Shown in pieces: positions 40,641 to 54,489 of a DNA stretch of 64,000 nt (position 1 is the stretch's first letter; every line of letters begins with the position of its first letter). Below the pieces are notes generated by a model. That model saw nothing but the letters and a program-made list of their open reading frames with translations. It had not been told where the DNA came from and did not search any database. Source of the DNA: Taudactylus pleione (taxonomy: Eukaryota; Chordata; Amphibia; Anura; Myobatrachidae); NCBI GenBank assembly GCA_031769625.1, contig JAUIMM010000579.1, positions 682,001 through 746,000 of the forward strand. Direction: 5' to 3'. A program made the translations under genes and the position numbers.

Positions 40641-43600
40641 GCACTGTATCCTACTACATCCCTGCACTGTATTACTACATCCCTGCACTGTATTACTACA
40701 TCCCTGCACTGTATCCTACTACATCCCTGCACTGTATTACTACATCCTTGCACTGTATTGCACTACATCCCTGGACTGTATTACTACATCCCTGCACTGT
40801 ATTACTACATGTCTGCACTGTATCCTACTACATCCCTATACTGTATTACTACATCCATGCACTTTATGACTACATTCCTGTACTGCATTGCTACATCCCT
40901 GAACTGTATCCTACTACATCCCTGCACTGTATCCTACTACATCCCTGCACTGTATTACTACATCCCTGCACTGTATCCTACTACATCCCTATACTATATT
41001 ACTATATCTGTGCACTGTTTCCTACTACATCCCTGCACTGTATCCTGCTATATCCCTGCACTGTATTACTACATCACTGCACTGAATCCTACCTCATCCC
41101 TGCACTGTATCCTACCTCATCCCTGCACTATATCCTACTACATCCTTGCACTGTTTCCTACTACATCCCTGCACTGTATCCTACTACATCTCTGCACTCT
41201 ATCCTACTACATCGCTGCACTGTATTACTACATCCCTACACTGTATCCTACTACATCCCTGCACTGAACCCTACTATAGACCTGCACTGTGTTACTACAT
41301 CCCTGCACTGTATCCTACTACATCCCTTCAATGTATCCTACAACATCCCTGCACTGTATTACTACATCCCTGCACTGTATCCTACTACATCCCTGTACTG
41401 TATCCTACTACATCCCTGCACTGTATTACTACATCCCTGCACTGAATCCTACTACATCCCTGCACTGTAATACTACATCTCTGCACTGTATCCTACTACA
41501 TCCCTGCACTGTATCCATCTACATCCCTGCACTGTATCCTACTACATTCCTGCACTGTATTACTACATTCCTGCACTGTATCCTACTACATCCCTACACT
41601 GTATTTCTACATCCATGCACTTTATCCTACTGCATCCCTGCACTGTATTACTACATCTCTGCACTGTATTACTACATACCTGCACTGTATCCTACTACAT
41701 CCCTGCACTGTATCCTACTACGTCCCTGCACTGTATCCTACTACATCCCTGCACTGTATCCTACTACATCCCTGCACTATATCCTACTACATTCCTGCAC
41801 TGTATTACTACATCCCTGCACTGTATCCTACTACATACCTGCACTGTATTACTACATCCCTGCACTGAATCCTACTACATCCAAGCACTGTATTACTACA
41901 TCCCTGCACTGTATCCTACTACATCCTTGCACTGGATCCTACTACATCCCTGAACAGTGTCCTACTACATCCCTGCACTGTATTACTACATCCCTGCTCT
42001 GTATCCTACTACATCCCAGCACTGTATCTGTCTACATCCCTGCACTGTATCCTACTACATCCCTGCGCTATATTACTACATGTCTGCACTGTATTAATAC
42101 ATCCCTGCACTGTATTACTACATCGCTGCACTGTATCCTACTACATCCCTGCACTGTATCCTACTACATCCCTGCACTGTATTACTACATCCGTGCACTG
42201 TATCCTACTGCATCCCTGCACTGTATTACTACTTCCTCGCAATGTATTTCTACATCCCTGCACTGTATCCTACTACATCCCTGCACTGTATCCTACTACA
42301 TACCTGCACTGTATTACTACATCCCTGCACAGTATCCTACTTTATCCCTGCACTGTATCCTACTACATCCTTGCACTGTATTACTACAACCCTGCACTGT
42401 ATCCTACTACATTCCTGCACTGTATTACAACATTCTTGCACTGTATCCTACTACATCCCTGCACTGTATTACTACATGCCTACACTGTATTACTACATGT
42501 CTGCACTGTATCCTACTACATCCCTATACTGTATTTCTCATCCATGCACTTTATTACTACTTTCCTGCACTGTATTACTACATCACTGCAATGTATTACT
42601 ACATCCCTGCACAGTATATTACTACCTCCCTGCACTGTATCCTACTACATCCCTGCAGTGTATTACTACATCCCTGCACTGTATCCTTCTACATCCCTGC
42701 ACTGTATTCTACTACATCCCTGCACTGTATTACTACATCCCTGCACTGTATTACTACATCCCTGCACTGTATCCTACTACATCCCTGCACTGTATTACTA
42801 CATCCTTGCACTGTATTGCACTACATCCCTGGACTGTATTACACATCCCTGCACTGTATTACTACATCCGTGCACTTTATGACTACATTCCTGCACTGCA
42901 TTACTACATCCCTGAACTGTATACTACTACATCCCTGCACTGTATACTACTACATCCCTGCACTGTATTACTACATCCCTGCACTGTATCCTACAACATC
43001 CCTATACTATATTACTATATCTGTGCACTGTTTCCTACTGCATCCCTGCACTGTATTGCTACATCCCTGCACTGAATTCCTACATCCCTGCACTGTATCC
43101 TGCTATATCCCTGCACTGTATTACTACATCACTGCACTGAATCCTACCTCATCCCTGCACTGTAAAATTCCTCATCCCTGCACTGTATCCTACCTCATCC
43201 CTGCACTATATCCTACTACATCCCTGCACTGTTTCCTACTACATCCCTGCACTGTATCCTACTACATCTCTGCACTGTATCCTACTACATCGCTGCACTG
43301 TATTACTACATCCCTACACTGTATCCTACTACATCCCTGCACTGAACCCTACTATAGCCCTGCACTGTATTACTACATCCCTGCACTGTATCCTACTACA
43401 TCCCTGTACAGTATCCTACAACATCCCTGCACTGTATTACTACATCCCTGCACTGTATCCTACTACATCCCTGTACAGTATCCTACAACATCCCTGCACT
43501 GTATTACTACATCCCTGCACTGTATCCTACTACATCCCTGCACTGTATTACTACATCACTGCACTGAATCCTACTACATCTCTGCACTGTAATACTACAT

Positions 43601-46240
43601 CTCTGCACTGTATCCTACTACATCCCTGCACTGTATCCGTCTGCATCCCTGCTCTGTATCCTACGACATTCCTGCACTGTATTACTACATTCCTGCACTG
43701 TATCCTACTACATCCCTACTATGTATTTCTACATCCGTGCACTTTATTACTACATCCCTGCACTGTATTACTACATCCCTGCACTGTATCCTACTACCTC
43801 CCTGCACTGTATTATTGCATCCCTGCACTGTATCCTACAACATCCCTGCACTGTATTACTACATCACTGCACTGTATCCTACTACATCCCTTTAATATAT
43901 TACTACATCTGTGCACTGTTTCCTACTGCATCCCTGCACTGTACCCTACTATATCCCTGCACTGTATCCTACCTCATCCCTCCACTGTATCCTACCTCAT
44001 CACTGCACTGGATCCTACCTCATCCCTGCACTGTATCCTACTACATCCCTGCACTGTAACCTACTACATCCCTGCACTGTATTACTATGTCTCTGCACTG
44101 TATCCTACTACATCCCTGCACTGTATTACTACATCCATACACTGTATCCTACTGCATCCCTGCACTGTATTACTACATCCCTGCACTGTATCCTACTACA
44201 TCCCTGCACTGTTTTACTACATCGCTGCACTGTATTACTACATCCATGCACTGTATCTACTGCATCCCTGCACTGTATTACTACATCCCTGCACTGTATC
44301 CTTCTACATCCCTGCACTGTATTACTACATCCCTGCACTGTATCCTACTACATCCCTGCACTGTATCCTACTACATCCCTGCACTGTTTTACTACATCCC
44401 TGCACTGTATCCTACTACATCCCTGCACTGTATTACTACATTCCTACACTGTATCCTACTACATCCCTGCACAGTATTACTACATCACAGCAATGTATTA
44501 CTAAATCCATGCACAGTATACTACTACATCCCTGCACTGTATCCTTCTACATCCCTGTAGTGTATTACTACATCCCTTCACTGTATCCTACTACATCCCT
44601 GCACTGTATCCTACTACATCCCTGCACTGTATTACTACATCCCTGCACTGTATTACTACATCCCTGCACTGTATCCTACTACATCCCTGCACTGTATTAC
44701 AACATCCTTGCACTGTATTGCACTACATCCCTGGACTGTATTACTACATCCCTGCACTGTATTACTACATGAATGCACTGTATCCTACTACATCCCTATA
44801 CTGTATTACTACATCCGTGCACTTTTTGACTACATCCCTGCACTGCATTACTACATCCCTGAACTGTATCCTACTACATCCCTGCACTGTATTACTGCAT
44901 CCCTGCACTGTATCCTACTACATCCCTGCACTGTATTACTACATCCCTGCACTGTATCCTACTTCATCCCTATACTATATTACTATATCCGTGCACTGTT
45001 TCCTACTGCATCCCTGCACTGTATTGCTACATCCCTGCACTGAATTCCTACATCCCTGCACTGTATCCTGCTATATCCCTGCACTGTATTACTACATCAC
45101 TGCACTGAATCCTACCTCATCCCTGCACTGTAAAATTCCTCATCCCTGCACTGTATCCTACCTCATCCCTGCACAATATCCTACTACATCCCTGCACTGT
45201 TTCCTACGACATCCCTGCACTGTATCCTACTACATCTCTGCACTGTATCCTACTACATCGCTGCACTGTATTACTACATCCCTACACTGTATCCTACTAC
45301 ATCCCTGCACTGAACCCTACTATAGCCCTGCACTGTATTACTACATCCCTGCACTGTATCCTACTACATCCCTTCAATGTATCCTACTACATCCCTGCAC
45401 TGTATTACTACATCCCTGCACTGTATCCTACTACATCCCTGTACTGTAGCCTACAACATCCCTGCACTGTATTACTACATCCCTGCACTGTATTACTACA
45501 TCCCTGCACTGAATACTACTATATCCCTGCACTGTATTACTACATCTCTGCACTGTATTACTACATCCCTGCACTGTATCCTACTACATCCCTGCACTGT
45601 ATCCGTCTACATCCCTGCACTGTGTCCTACTACATTCTTGCACTGTATTACTACATTCCTGCACTCTATCCTACTACATCCCAACACTGTATTTCTACAT
45701 CTGTGCACTTTATTAGTACATCCCTGCACTGTATTACTACATCTCTGCACTGTATCCTACTACATCCCTGCACTGTATTACTGCATCCCTGCACTGTATC
45801 CTACTGCATCCCTGCACTGTATTACTGCATCCCTGCCCTGTATCCTACTACATCCTTTTAATATATTACTTCATCTGTGCAGTGTTTCCTACTGCATCCC
45901 TGCACTGTACCCTACTATATCCCTGCACTGTATCCTACCTCATCCCTCCACTGTATCCTACCTCATCCCTGCACTGGATCCTACCTCATCCCTGCACTGT
46001 ATCCTACTACATCCCTGCACTGTAACCTACTACATCCCTGCACTGTATTACTACATCTCTGCACTGTATCCTACTACATCCCTGCACTGTATTACTACAT
46101 CCCTACACTGTATCCTACTGCATCCCTGCACTGTATTACTACTACCCTGCACTGTATCCTACTAGATCCCTGCACTGTTTTACTTCATCCCTGCACTGTA
46201 TCCTACTACATCCCTGCACTGTATTACTACATCCCTGCAC
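40641..46240. repeat. Block of about three ~2 kb period copies
   Basis: The unit CCCTGGACTG occurs at 40771, 42829 and 44731 (spacings 2058 and 1902). The odd unit with AAAATTCC occurs at 43164 and 45132 (spacing 1968). TTTAATATATTAC occurs near 43,893 and 45,848. The middle copy lost about 66 bp: a 44 bp pair plus one base at a short unit reading TATTACACATCC (about 42,838), and one 21 bp unit after it. Small indels are also common at 42.2-42.9 kb. Confidence 0.75.
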
Positions 46241-46320
46241 TGTATCCTACTACATCCCTGCACTGTATCCTACTACATCCCTGCACTGTATTACTACATC
46301 CCTGCACTGTATCCTACTAC

Positions 46321-47385
46321 ATCCCTATACTGTATTTCTACATCCGTGCACTTTATTACTACATCCCTGCACTGTATTACTACATCTCTGCACTGTATCA
46401 TACTACATCCCTGCACTGTATTATTACATCACTGCAATGTATTACTTCATCACTGCAATGTATTACTACATCCCTGCACTGTATCCTACTACATCCCTGC
46501 ACTGTATCCTACTACATCCCTGCACTGTACTACTACATCCCTGCACTGTATCCTACTACATCCCTGCACTGTATCCTACTATATCCCTGCACAGTATTAC
46601 TACATCCCTGCACTGTATCCTACTACATCCCTGCACTGTATTACTACATTCCTGCACTGTATCCTACTACATCCCTGCACTGTATTGCTACATACCTGCA
46701 CTGTATTACTACATGTCTGCACTGTATACTACTTCATCCCTATACTGTATTTCTACATCCGTGCACTTTATTACTACATCGCTGCACTGTATTACTACAT
46801 CTCTGCACTGTATTATTACATCACTGCAATGTATTACTTCATCACTGCAATGTATTACTACATCCCTGCACTGTATCCTACTACATCCCTGCACTGTATC
46901 CTACTACATCCCTGCACTGAATTACTACATCCCTGCACTGTATCCTACTACATCCCTACGCTGTATTACTACATCCCGGCACTGTATCCTACTACATCCC
47001 TTTACTATCTTACTACATCTGTGCACTGTTTCCTACTGCATCCCTGCACTGTATTACTACATCCCTGCACTATATTACTTCATCCCTGCACTGTATTACT
47101 ACATCGCTGCACTGTATCCTACTACATCCCTGCACTGTATTACTACATCCGTGCACTATATCTACTGCATCTCTGCACTGTATTACTACATCCCTGCACT
47201 GTATTAGTACATCCCTGCACTGTATTATTACATCACTGCAATGTATTACTTCATCACTGCAATGTATTACTACATCCCTGCACTGTATCCTACTACATCC
47301 CTGCACTGTATCCTACTACATCCCTGCACTGAATTACTACATCCCTGCACTGTATCCTACTACATCCCTGCACTGTATTACTACA
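46321..47385. repeat. ~1505 bp-spaced duplication, copy 1
   Basis: Variant order from CCCTATACTG at 46321 recurs at 47827 (offset 1506), and further on at 1505. Shared features are paired CATCACTGCAATG units, CGCTGCACTG and GTATCTACTGCATC. The same unit order occurs in the 2.5 kb pair at 29.1 and 31.7 kb. Confidence 0.8.
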
Positions 47386-47826
47386 TCCTTGCACTGTATC
47401 CTACTACATCCCTGCACTGTATTACTACATTCCTGCACTGTATCCTACTACATCTCTGCACTGTATCCTACTACATCCCTGCACTGTATTACTTCATCCC
47501 TACACTGTATCCTACTGCATCCCTGCACTGTATTACTACTACCCTGCACTGTATCCTACTACATCCCTGCACTGTTTTACTTCATCCCTGCACTGTATCC
47601 TACTACATTCCTGCACTGTATTACTACATCCCTGCACTGTATCCTACTACATCCATGCACTGTATCCTACTACATCCCTGCACTGTATTAGTACATCCCT
47701 GCACTGTATCCTACTACATCCCTGCACTGTATTACTACATTCCTGCACTGTATCCTACTACATCCCTGCCCTGTATTGCTACATCCCTGAACTGTATTAC
47801 TACATGTCTGCACTGTATACTACTTC
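47386..47826. repeat. Spacer segment between the ~1505 bp copies
   Basis: This stretch continues the same 21/23 bp array. It resembles 46.0-46.3 kb, sharing a shortened CTACTACCCTGCAC unit (near 46,140 and 47,540) and CTGTTTTACTTC. Nothing in it departs from the satellite. Confidence 0.65.
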
Positions 47827-48890
47827 ATCCCTATACTGTATTTCTACATCCGTGCACTTTATTACTACATCCCTGCACTGTATTACTACATCTCTGCACT
47901 GTATCATACTACATCCCTGCACTGTATTATTACATCACTGCAATGTATTACTTCATCACTGCAATGTATTACTACATCCCTGCACTGTATCCTAATACAT
48001 CCCTGCACTGTATCCTACTACATCCCTGCACTGTACTACTACATCCCTGCACTGTATCCTACTACATCCCTGCACTGTATCCTACTATATCCCTGCACTG
48101 TATTACTACATCCCTGCACTGTATCCTACTACATCCCTGCACTGTATTACTACATTCCTGCACTGTATCCTACTACATCCCTGCACTGTATTGCTACATA
48201 CCTGCACTGTATTACTACATGTCTGCACTGTATACTACTTCATCCCTATACTGTATTTCTACATCCGTGCACTTTATTACTACATCGCTGCACTGTATTA
48301 CTACATCTCTGCACTGTATTATTACATCACTGCAATGTATTACTTCATCACTGCAATGTATTACTACATCCCTGCACTGTATCCTACTACATCCCTGCAC
48401 TGTATCCTACTACATCCCTGCACTGAATTACTACATCCCTGCGCTGTATCCTACTACATCCCTACACTGTATTACTACATCCGGCACTGTATCCTACTAC
48501 ATCCCTTTACTATCTTACTACATCTGTGCACTGTTTCCTACTGCATCCCTGCACTGTATTACTACATCCCTGCACTATATTACTTCATCCCTGCACTGTA
48601 TTACTACATCGCTGCACTGTATCCTACTACATCCCTGCACTGTATTACTACATCCGTGCACTATATCTACTGCATCTCTGCACTGTATTACTACATCCAT
48701 GCACTGTATTAGTACATCCCTGCACTGTATTATTACATCACTGCAATGTATTACTTCATCACTGCAATGTATTACTACATCCCTGCACTGTATCCTACTA
48801 CATCCCTGCACTGTATCCTACTACATCCCTGCACTGAATTACTACATCCCTGCACTGTATCCTACTACATCCCTGCACTGTATTACTACA
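47827..48890. repeat. ~1505 bp-spaced duplication, copy 2
   Basis: This is the partner of 46321-47385. A 1 bp difference in offset (1506 to 1505) arises near 48,480, where CATCCGGCACTG replaces CATCCCGGCACTG. Confidence 0.8.
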
Positions 48891-49431
48891 TCCCTGCACT
48901 GTATCCTACTACATCCCTGCACTGTATTACTACATTCCTGCACTGTATCCTACTACATCCCTACACTGTATTGCTACATCCCTGCACTGTATTACTACAT
49001 GTCTGCACTGTATACTACTTCATCCCAATACTGTATTACTACATCCGTGCACTTTATTACTACATCCCTGCACTGTATTACTACATCTCTGCACTGTATC
49101 CTACTACATCCCTGCACTGTATTACTGCATCCCTGCACTGTATCCTACTACTTCCCTGCACTGTATTACTACATCCCTGCACTGTATCCTACTACATCCC
49201 TTTACTATATTATTACATCTGTGCACTGTTTCCTACTGCATCCCTGCACTGTATTACTACATCCCTGCACTGTATCCTGCTACATACCAGCAATGTATTA
49301 CTACATCCCTGCACTGTATCCTACTACATCCCTGCACTTTATCCTACTATATCCCTGCACTGTATCCTACTATATCCCTGCACTGTATTACTACATCTCT
49401 GCACAGTATCCTACTACATCCCTGCACTGTA
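48891..49431. repeat. Segment like 31.9-32.4 kb leading into the 1350 bp repeats
   Basis: It contains CATGTCTGCACTG near 49,005, TTTACTATATTATTAC at 49201 and two CTACTATATCCC units, in the order seen 17077 bp upstream and again near 53.7-54.1 and 55.1-55.45 kb. No non-satellite sequence is present. Confidence 0.7.
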
Positions 49432-50781
49432 TTATTACATCCCTACACTGTATCCTACTGCATTCCTGCACTGTATTACTACATCCCTGCACAGTATCCT
49501 ACTACTTCCCTGCACTGTATTAGTACATCCCTGCACTGTACCCTACTATATCCCTGCACTGTATTACTACATCCCTTCACTGTATCCTATTACATCCCTT
49601 CACTGTATCCTACCACATCCCTGCACTGTATCCTACCTCATCCCTGCAATGTATCCTACCTCATCCCTTCGCTGTATCCTACCTCATCCCTGCACTATAT
49701 CCTACTACATCCCTGCACTGTATCCTACTACATCTCTACACTGTATTACTACATCCCTACACTGTATCCTACTACATCCCTGCACTGTATTACTACATCC
49801 CTACACTGTATCCTACTACATCCCTGCACTGTACATTACTGTATCCCTGCACTGTATTGCTACATCCCTGCACTGTATCCTTCTACATCCCTTCACTGTA
49901 TCCTACTACATCCCTGCACTGTATTTCTACATCCCTGTACTGTATCCTATAACTGCACTGCCTTGTATTACTACATCCCTGCACTGTAGCCTACTGCATC
50001 CCTGCACTGTATTACTACATCCCTTCACTGTATCCTATTACTTCCCTGCACTGTATTACCACATCCCAGCACTGTATTACTACATCCCTGCACTGTATCC
50101 TACTCCATCCCTGCACTGTATCCTACTACACCACTGCACTGTATTACTACATCCCTGCACTGTATTACTATATCCCTGCACTGTATCCTTCTACATCCCT
50201 GCACTGTATTACTACATCCCTGCACTGTATCCTGCTACATCCCTGCACTGTATTACTACATCCCTGCACTGTATCCTACTACATCCCTGCACTGTATTAC
50301 TACATCCCTGCACGGTATCCAACTACATCCCTATACTGTATTACTACATCCCTGCACTGTATCCTACTACATCCCTGCACTGTATTACTACATTCCTGCA
50401 CTGTTTCCTACTACATTCCTGAACTGTATCCTACTACATCCCTGCACTGTATTATTACATCCCTGCACTGTATATTTTATACTTCCATGCACTGTGTCCT
50501 ACTTCATCCCTGCACTATATTACTACATCTCTGCACTGTATTACTACATCACTGAACTGTATCCTACTACATCCCAGCACTGTATTACTACATCCCTGCA
50601 CTGTATCCTACTACATCCCTGCACTGTATTACTACATCCTTGCACTGTATCCTACTACATCCCTGCACTGTACTTCAACATCCCTGCTCTGTATCCTACT
50701 ACATCCCTGCACTGTATTACTACATCCATGCACTGTATCTTACTGCATCCCTGCACTGTATTACTACATCGCTGGACTGTA
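49432..50781. repeat. 1350 bp tandem duplication, copy 1
   Basis: Starting at a TATTATTACATCCC unit, this copy matches the next 1350 bp almost base for base. The one difference I saw in the stretches compared is A at 50590 against T at 51940. Distinctive shared units are GTACATTACTG, CCTATAACTGCACTGCC and TATATTTTATACTTCC (50471 and 51821). Confidence 0.93.
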
Positions 50782-52131
50782 TTATTACATCCCTACACTG
50801 TATCCTACTGCATTCCTGCACTGTATTACTACATCCCTGCACAGTATCCTACTACTTCCCTGCACTGTATTAGTACATCCCTGCACTGTACCCTACTATA
50901 TCCCTGCACTGTATTACTACATCCCTTCACTGTATCCTATTACATCCCTTCACTGTATCCTACCACATCCCTGCACTGTATCCTACCTCATCCCTGCAAT
51001 GTATCCTACCTCATCCCTTCGCTGTATCCTACCTCATCCCTGCACTATATCCTACTACATCCCTGCACTGTATCCTACTACATCTCTACACTGTATTACT
51101 ACATCCCTACACTGTATCCTACTACATCCCTGCACTGTATTACTACATCCCTACACTGTATCCTACTACATCCCTGCACTGTACATTACTGTATCCCTGC
51201 ACTGTATTGCTACATCCCTGCACTGTATCCTTCTACATCCCTTCACTGTATCCTACTACATCCCTGCACTGTATTTCTACATCCCTGTACTGTATCCTAT
51301 AACTGCACTGCCTTGTATTACTACATCCCTGCACTGTAGCCTACTGCATCCCTGCACTGTATTACTACATCCCTTCACTGTATCCTATTACTTCCCTGCA
51401 CTGTATTACCACATCCCAGCACTGTATTACTACATCCCTGCACTGTATCCTACTCCATCCCTGCACTGTATCCTACTACACCACTGCACTGTATTACTAC
51501 ATCCCTGCACTGTATTACTATATCCCTGCACTGTATCCTTCTACATCCCTGCACTGTATTACTACATCCCTGCACTGTATCCTGCTACATCCCTGCACTG
51601 TATTACTACATCCCTGCACTGTATCCTACTACATCCCTGCACTGTATTACTACATCCCTGCACGGTATCCAACTACATCCCTATACTGTATTACTACATC
51701 CCTGCACTGTATCCTACTACATCCCTGCACTGTATTACTACATTCCTGCACTGTTTCCTACTACATTCCTGAACTGTATCCTACTACATCCCTGCACTGT
51801 ATTATTACATCCCTGCACTGTATATTTTATACTTCCATGCACTGTGTCCTACTTCATCCCTGCACTATATTACTACATCTCTGCACTGTATTACTACATC
51901 ACTGAACTGTATCCTACTACATCCCAGCACTGTATTACTTCATCCCTGCACTGTATCCTACTACATCCCTGCACTGTATTACTACATCCTTGCACTGTAT
52001 CCTACTACATCCCTGCACTGTACTTCAACATCCCTGCTCTGTATCCTACTACATCCCTGCACTGTATTACTACATCCATGCACTGTATCTTACTGCATCC
52101 CTGCACTGTATTACTACATCGCTGGACTGTA
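50782..52131. repeat. 1350 bp tandem duplication, copy 2
   Basis: This is the near-identical tandem partner of 49432-50781. The junction is near 50,780, where CTGGACTG runs into a TATTATTAC unit. At the end of copy 2 the same CTGGACTG runs into TATTACTACATCACTTC instead. The part from about 51205 onward is copied again at 55647 and beyond. Confidence 0.93.
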
Positions 52132-53575
52132 TTACTACATCACTTCACTGTATCCTACTACATCCCTGCACTGTATCCTACTACATCCCTGCACTGTATC
52201 CTACTACATCCCTGCACTGTATCCTACTACATCCCTGCACTTTATCCTACCTCATCCCTGCACTGTATCCTACTACATCCCTGCACTGTATTGCTACATC
52301 ACTGCACTGTATTACTACATGTCTGCACTGTACACTACTTCATCCCTATACTGTATTTCTACATCCGTGCACTTTATTACTACATCCCTGAACTGTATTA
52401 CTACATCTCTGCACTGTATCATACTACATCCCTGCACTGTATTACTGCATCCCTGCACTGTATCCTACTACATCCCTGAACTGTATTACTACATCCCTGC
52501 ACTGTATCCTACTACATCCCTTTACTATATTACTACATCTGTGCACTGTTTCCTACTGCATCCCTGCACTGTATTACTACATCCCTGCACTGTATCCTGC
52601 TACATACCTGCACTGTATTACTACATCCCTGCACTGTATCCTACTACATCCCTGCACTTTATCCTACCTCATCCCTGCACTGTATCCTACCACATCCCTG
52701 CATTGTATCCTACCTCATCCCTGCACTGTATCCTACTATATCCCTGCAATGTATCCTACCTCATCCCTGCACTGTATTACTACATCCCTGCACTGTATTA
52801 CTACATCTCTGCACAGTATCCTACTACATCCCTGCACTGTATTATTACATCCCTGCACTGTATTACTACATCCCTGCACAGTATCCTATTACTTCCCTGC
52901 ACTGTATTATGACATCCCTGTACTGTATCCTACTACATCCCTGCACTGTACCCTACTATATCCCTGCACTGTATTACTACATCCCTGCACTGGATCCTAT
53001 TACATCCCTTCACTGTATCCTACCACATCCCTGCACTGTATCCTACCTCATCCCTGCACTGTATCCTACCTCATCCCTGCACTGTATCCTACCTCATCCC
53101 TGCACTGTATCCTACTACATCCCTGCACTGTATCCTACTACATCTCTACACTGTATGCTACTACATCCCTGCACTATATTACTACATCCCTACACTGTAT
53201 CCTACTATATCCCTGCACTGTATTACTACATCCCTACACTGTATCCTACTACATACCTGCACTGTACCCTACTATATCCCTGCACTGTATTACTACATCC
53301 CTGCACTGTATCCTGCTACATCCCTTCCTTGTATCCTACTACATCCCTGCACTGTATTTTTACATCCCTGTACTGTATCCTATAGCAGCACTGCCTTGTA
53401 TTACTACATCCCTGTACTGTATTCTACTGCATCCCTGCACTGTATTACTACATAACTTTTCTGTATCCTACTACATCCCTGCACTGTATTACCACATCCC
53501 TGCACTGTATTACTACATCCCTGCACAGTATCCTACTCCATCCCTGCACTGTATCCTACTACACCCCTGCACTGT
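51205..53575. repeat. 2.4 kb segment duplicated at 55647-58060, copy 1
   Basis: TATATTTTATAC at 51821 and 56263 gives an offset of 4442. Further on the offset is 4486 (for example near 52909 / 57395). Similarity stops near 53,575 / 58,060, where CCATGCACTG and TATTAGTAC replace CCCTGCACTG and TATTACTATATCC. Confidence 0.83.
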
Positions 53576-54275
53576 ATTACTACATCCATGCACTGTATTA
53601 GTACATCCCTGCACTGTATCCTACTACATCCCTGCACTGTATTACTACATTCCTGCACTGTATCCTACTACATCCCTACACTGTATTGTTACATCCCTGC
53701 ACTGTATTACTACATGTCTGCACTGTATACTACTTCATCCCAATACTGTATTACTACATCCGTGCACTTTATTACTACATCCCTGCACTGTATTACTACA
53801 TCTCTGCACTGTATCCTACTACATCCCTGCACTGTATTAATGCATCCCTGCACTGTATCCTACTACTTCCCTGCACTGTATTACTACATCCCTGCACTGT
53901 ATCCTACTACATCCCTTTACTATATTATTACATCTGTGCACTGTTTCCTACTGCATCCCTGCACTGTATTACTACATCCCTGCACTGTATCCTGCTACAT
54001 ACCAGCACTGTATTACTACATCCCTGCACTGTATCCTACTACATCCCTGCACTTTATCCTACTATATCCCTGCACTGTATCCTACTATATCCCTGCACTG
54101 TATTACTACATCTCTGCACAGTATCCTACTACATCCCTGCACTGTATTATTACATCCCTACACTGTATCCTACTGCATCCCTGCACTGTATTACTACATC
54201 CCTGCACAGTATCCTACTACTTCCCTGCACTGTATTAGTACATCCCTGCACTGTACCCTACTATATCCCTGCACT
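53120..54275. repeat. 1370 bp-spaced duplication, copy 1
   Basis: Landmarks such as TATAGCAGCACTGCC (near 53,382 and 54,752) and ACATAACTTTTCTG recur at offset 1370. The match covers about 1155 bp and ends near 54,275 / 55,645, where CTACATCCCTTC and TGCTACATCCC units differ. Confidence 0.83.
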
Positions 54276-54489
54276 GTATTACTACATCCCTTCACTGTAT
54301 CCTATTACATCCCTTCACTGTATCCTACCACATCCCTGCACTGTATCCTACCTCATCCCTTCGCTGTATCCTACCTCATCCCTGCACTATTTCCTACTAC
54401 ATCCCTGCACTGTATCCTACTACATCTCTACACTGTATTACTACATCCCTACGCTGTATCCTACTACATCCCTGCACTGTATTACTACA

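Noticed and set aside
50465..50495. TATA box or replication origin at the AT-rich unit
   Set aside because: It is a short variant of one monomer repeated in three paralogous blocks, with no neighbouring gene or origin-like context.
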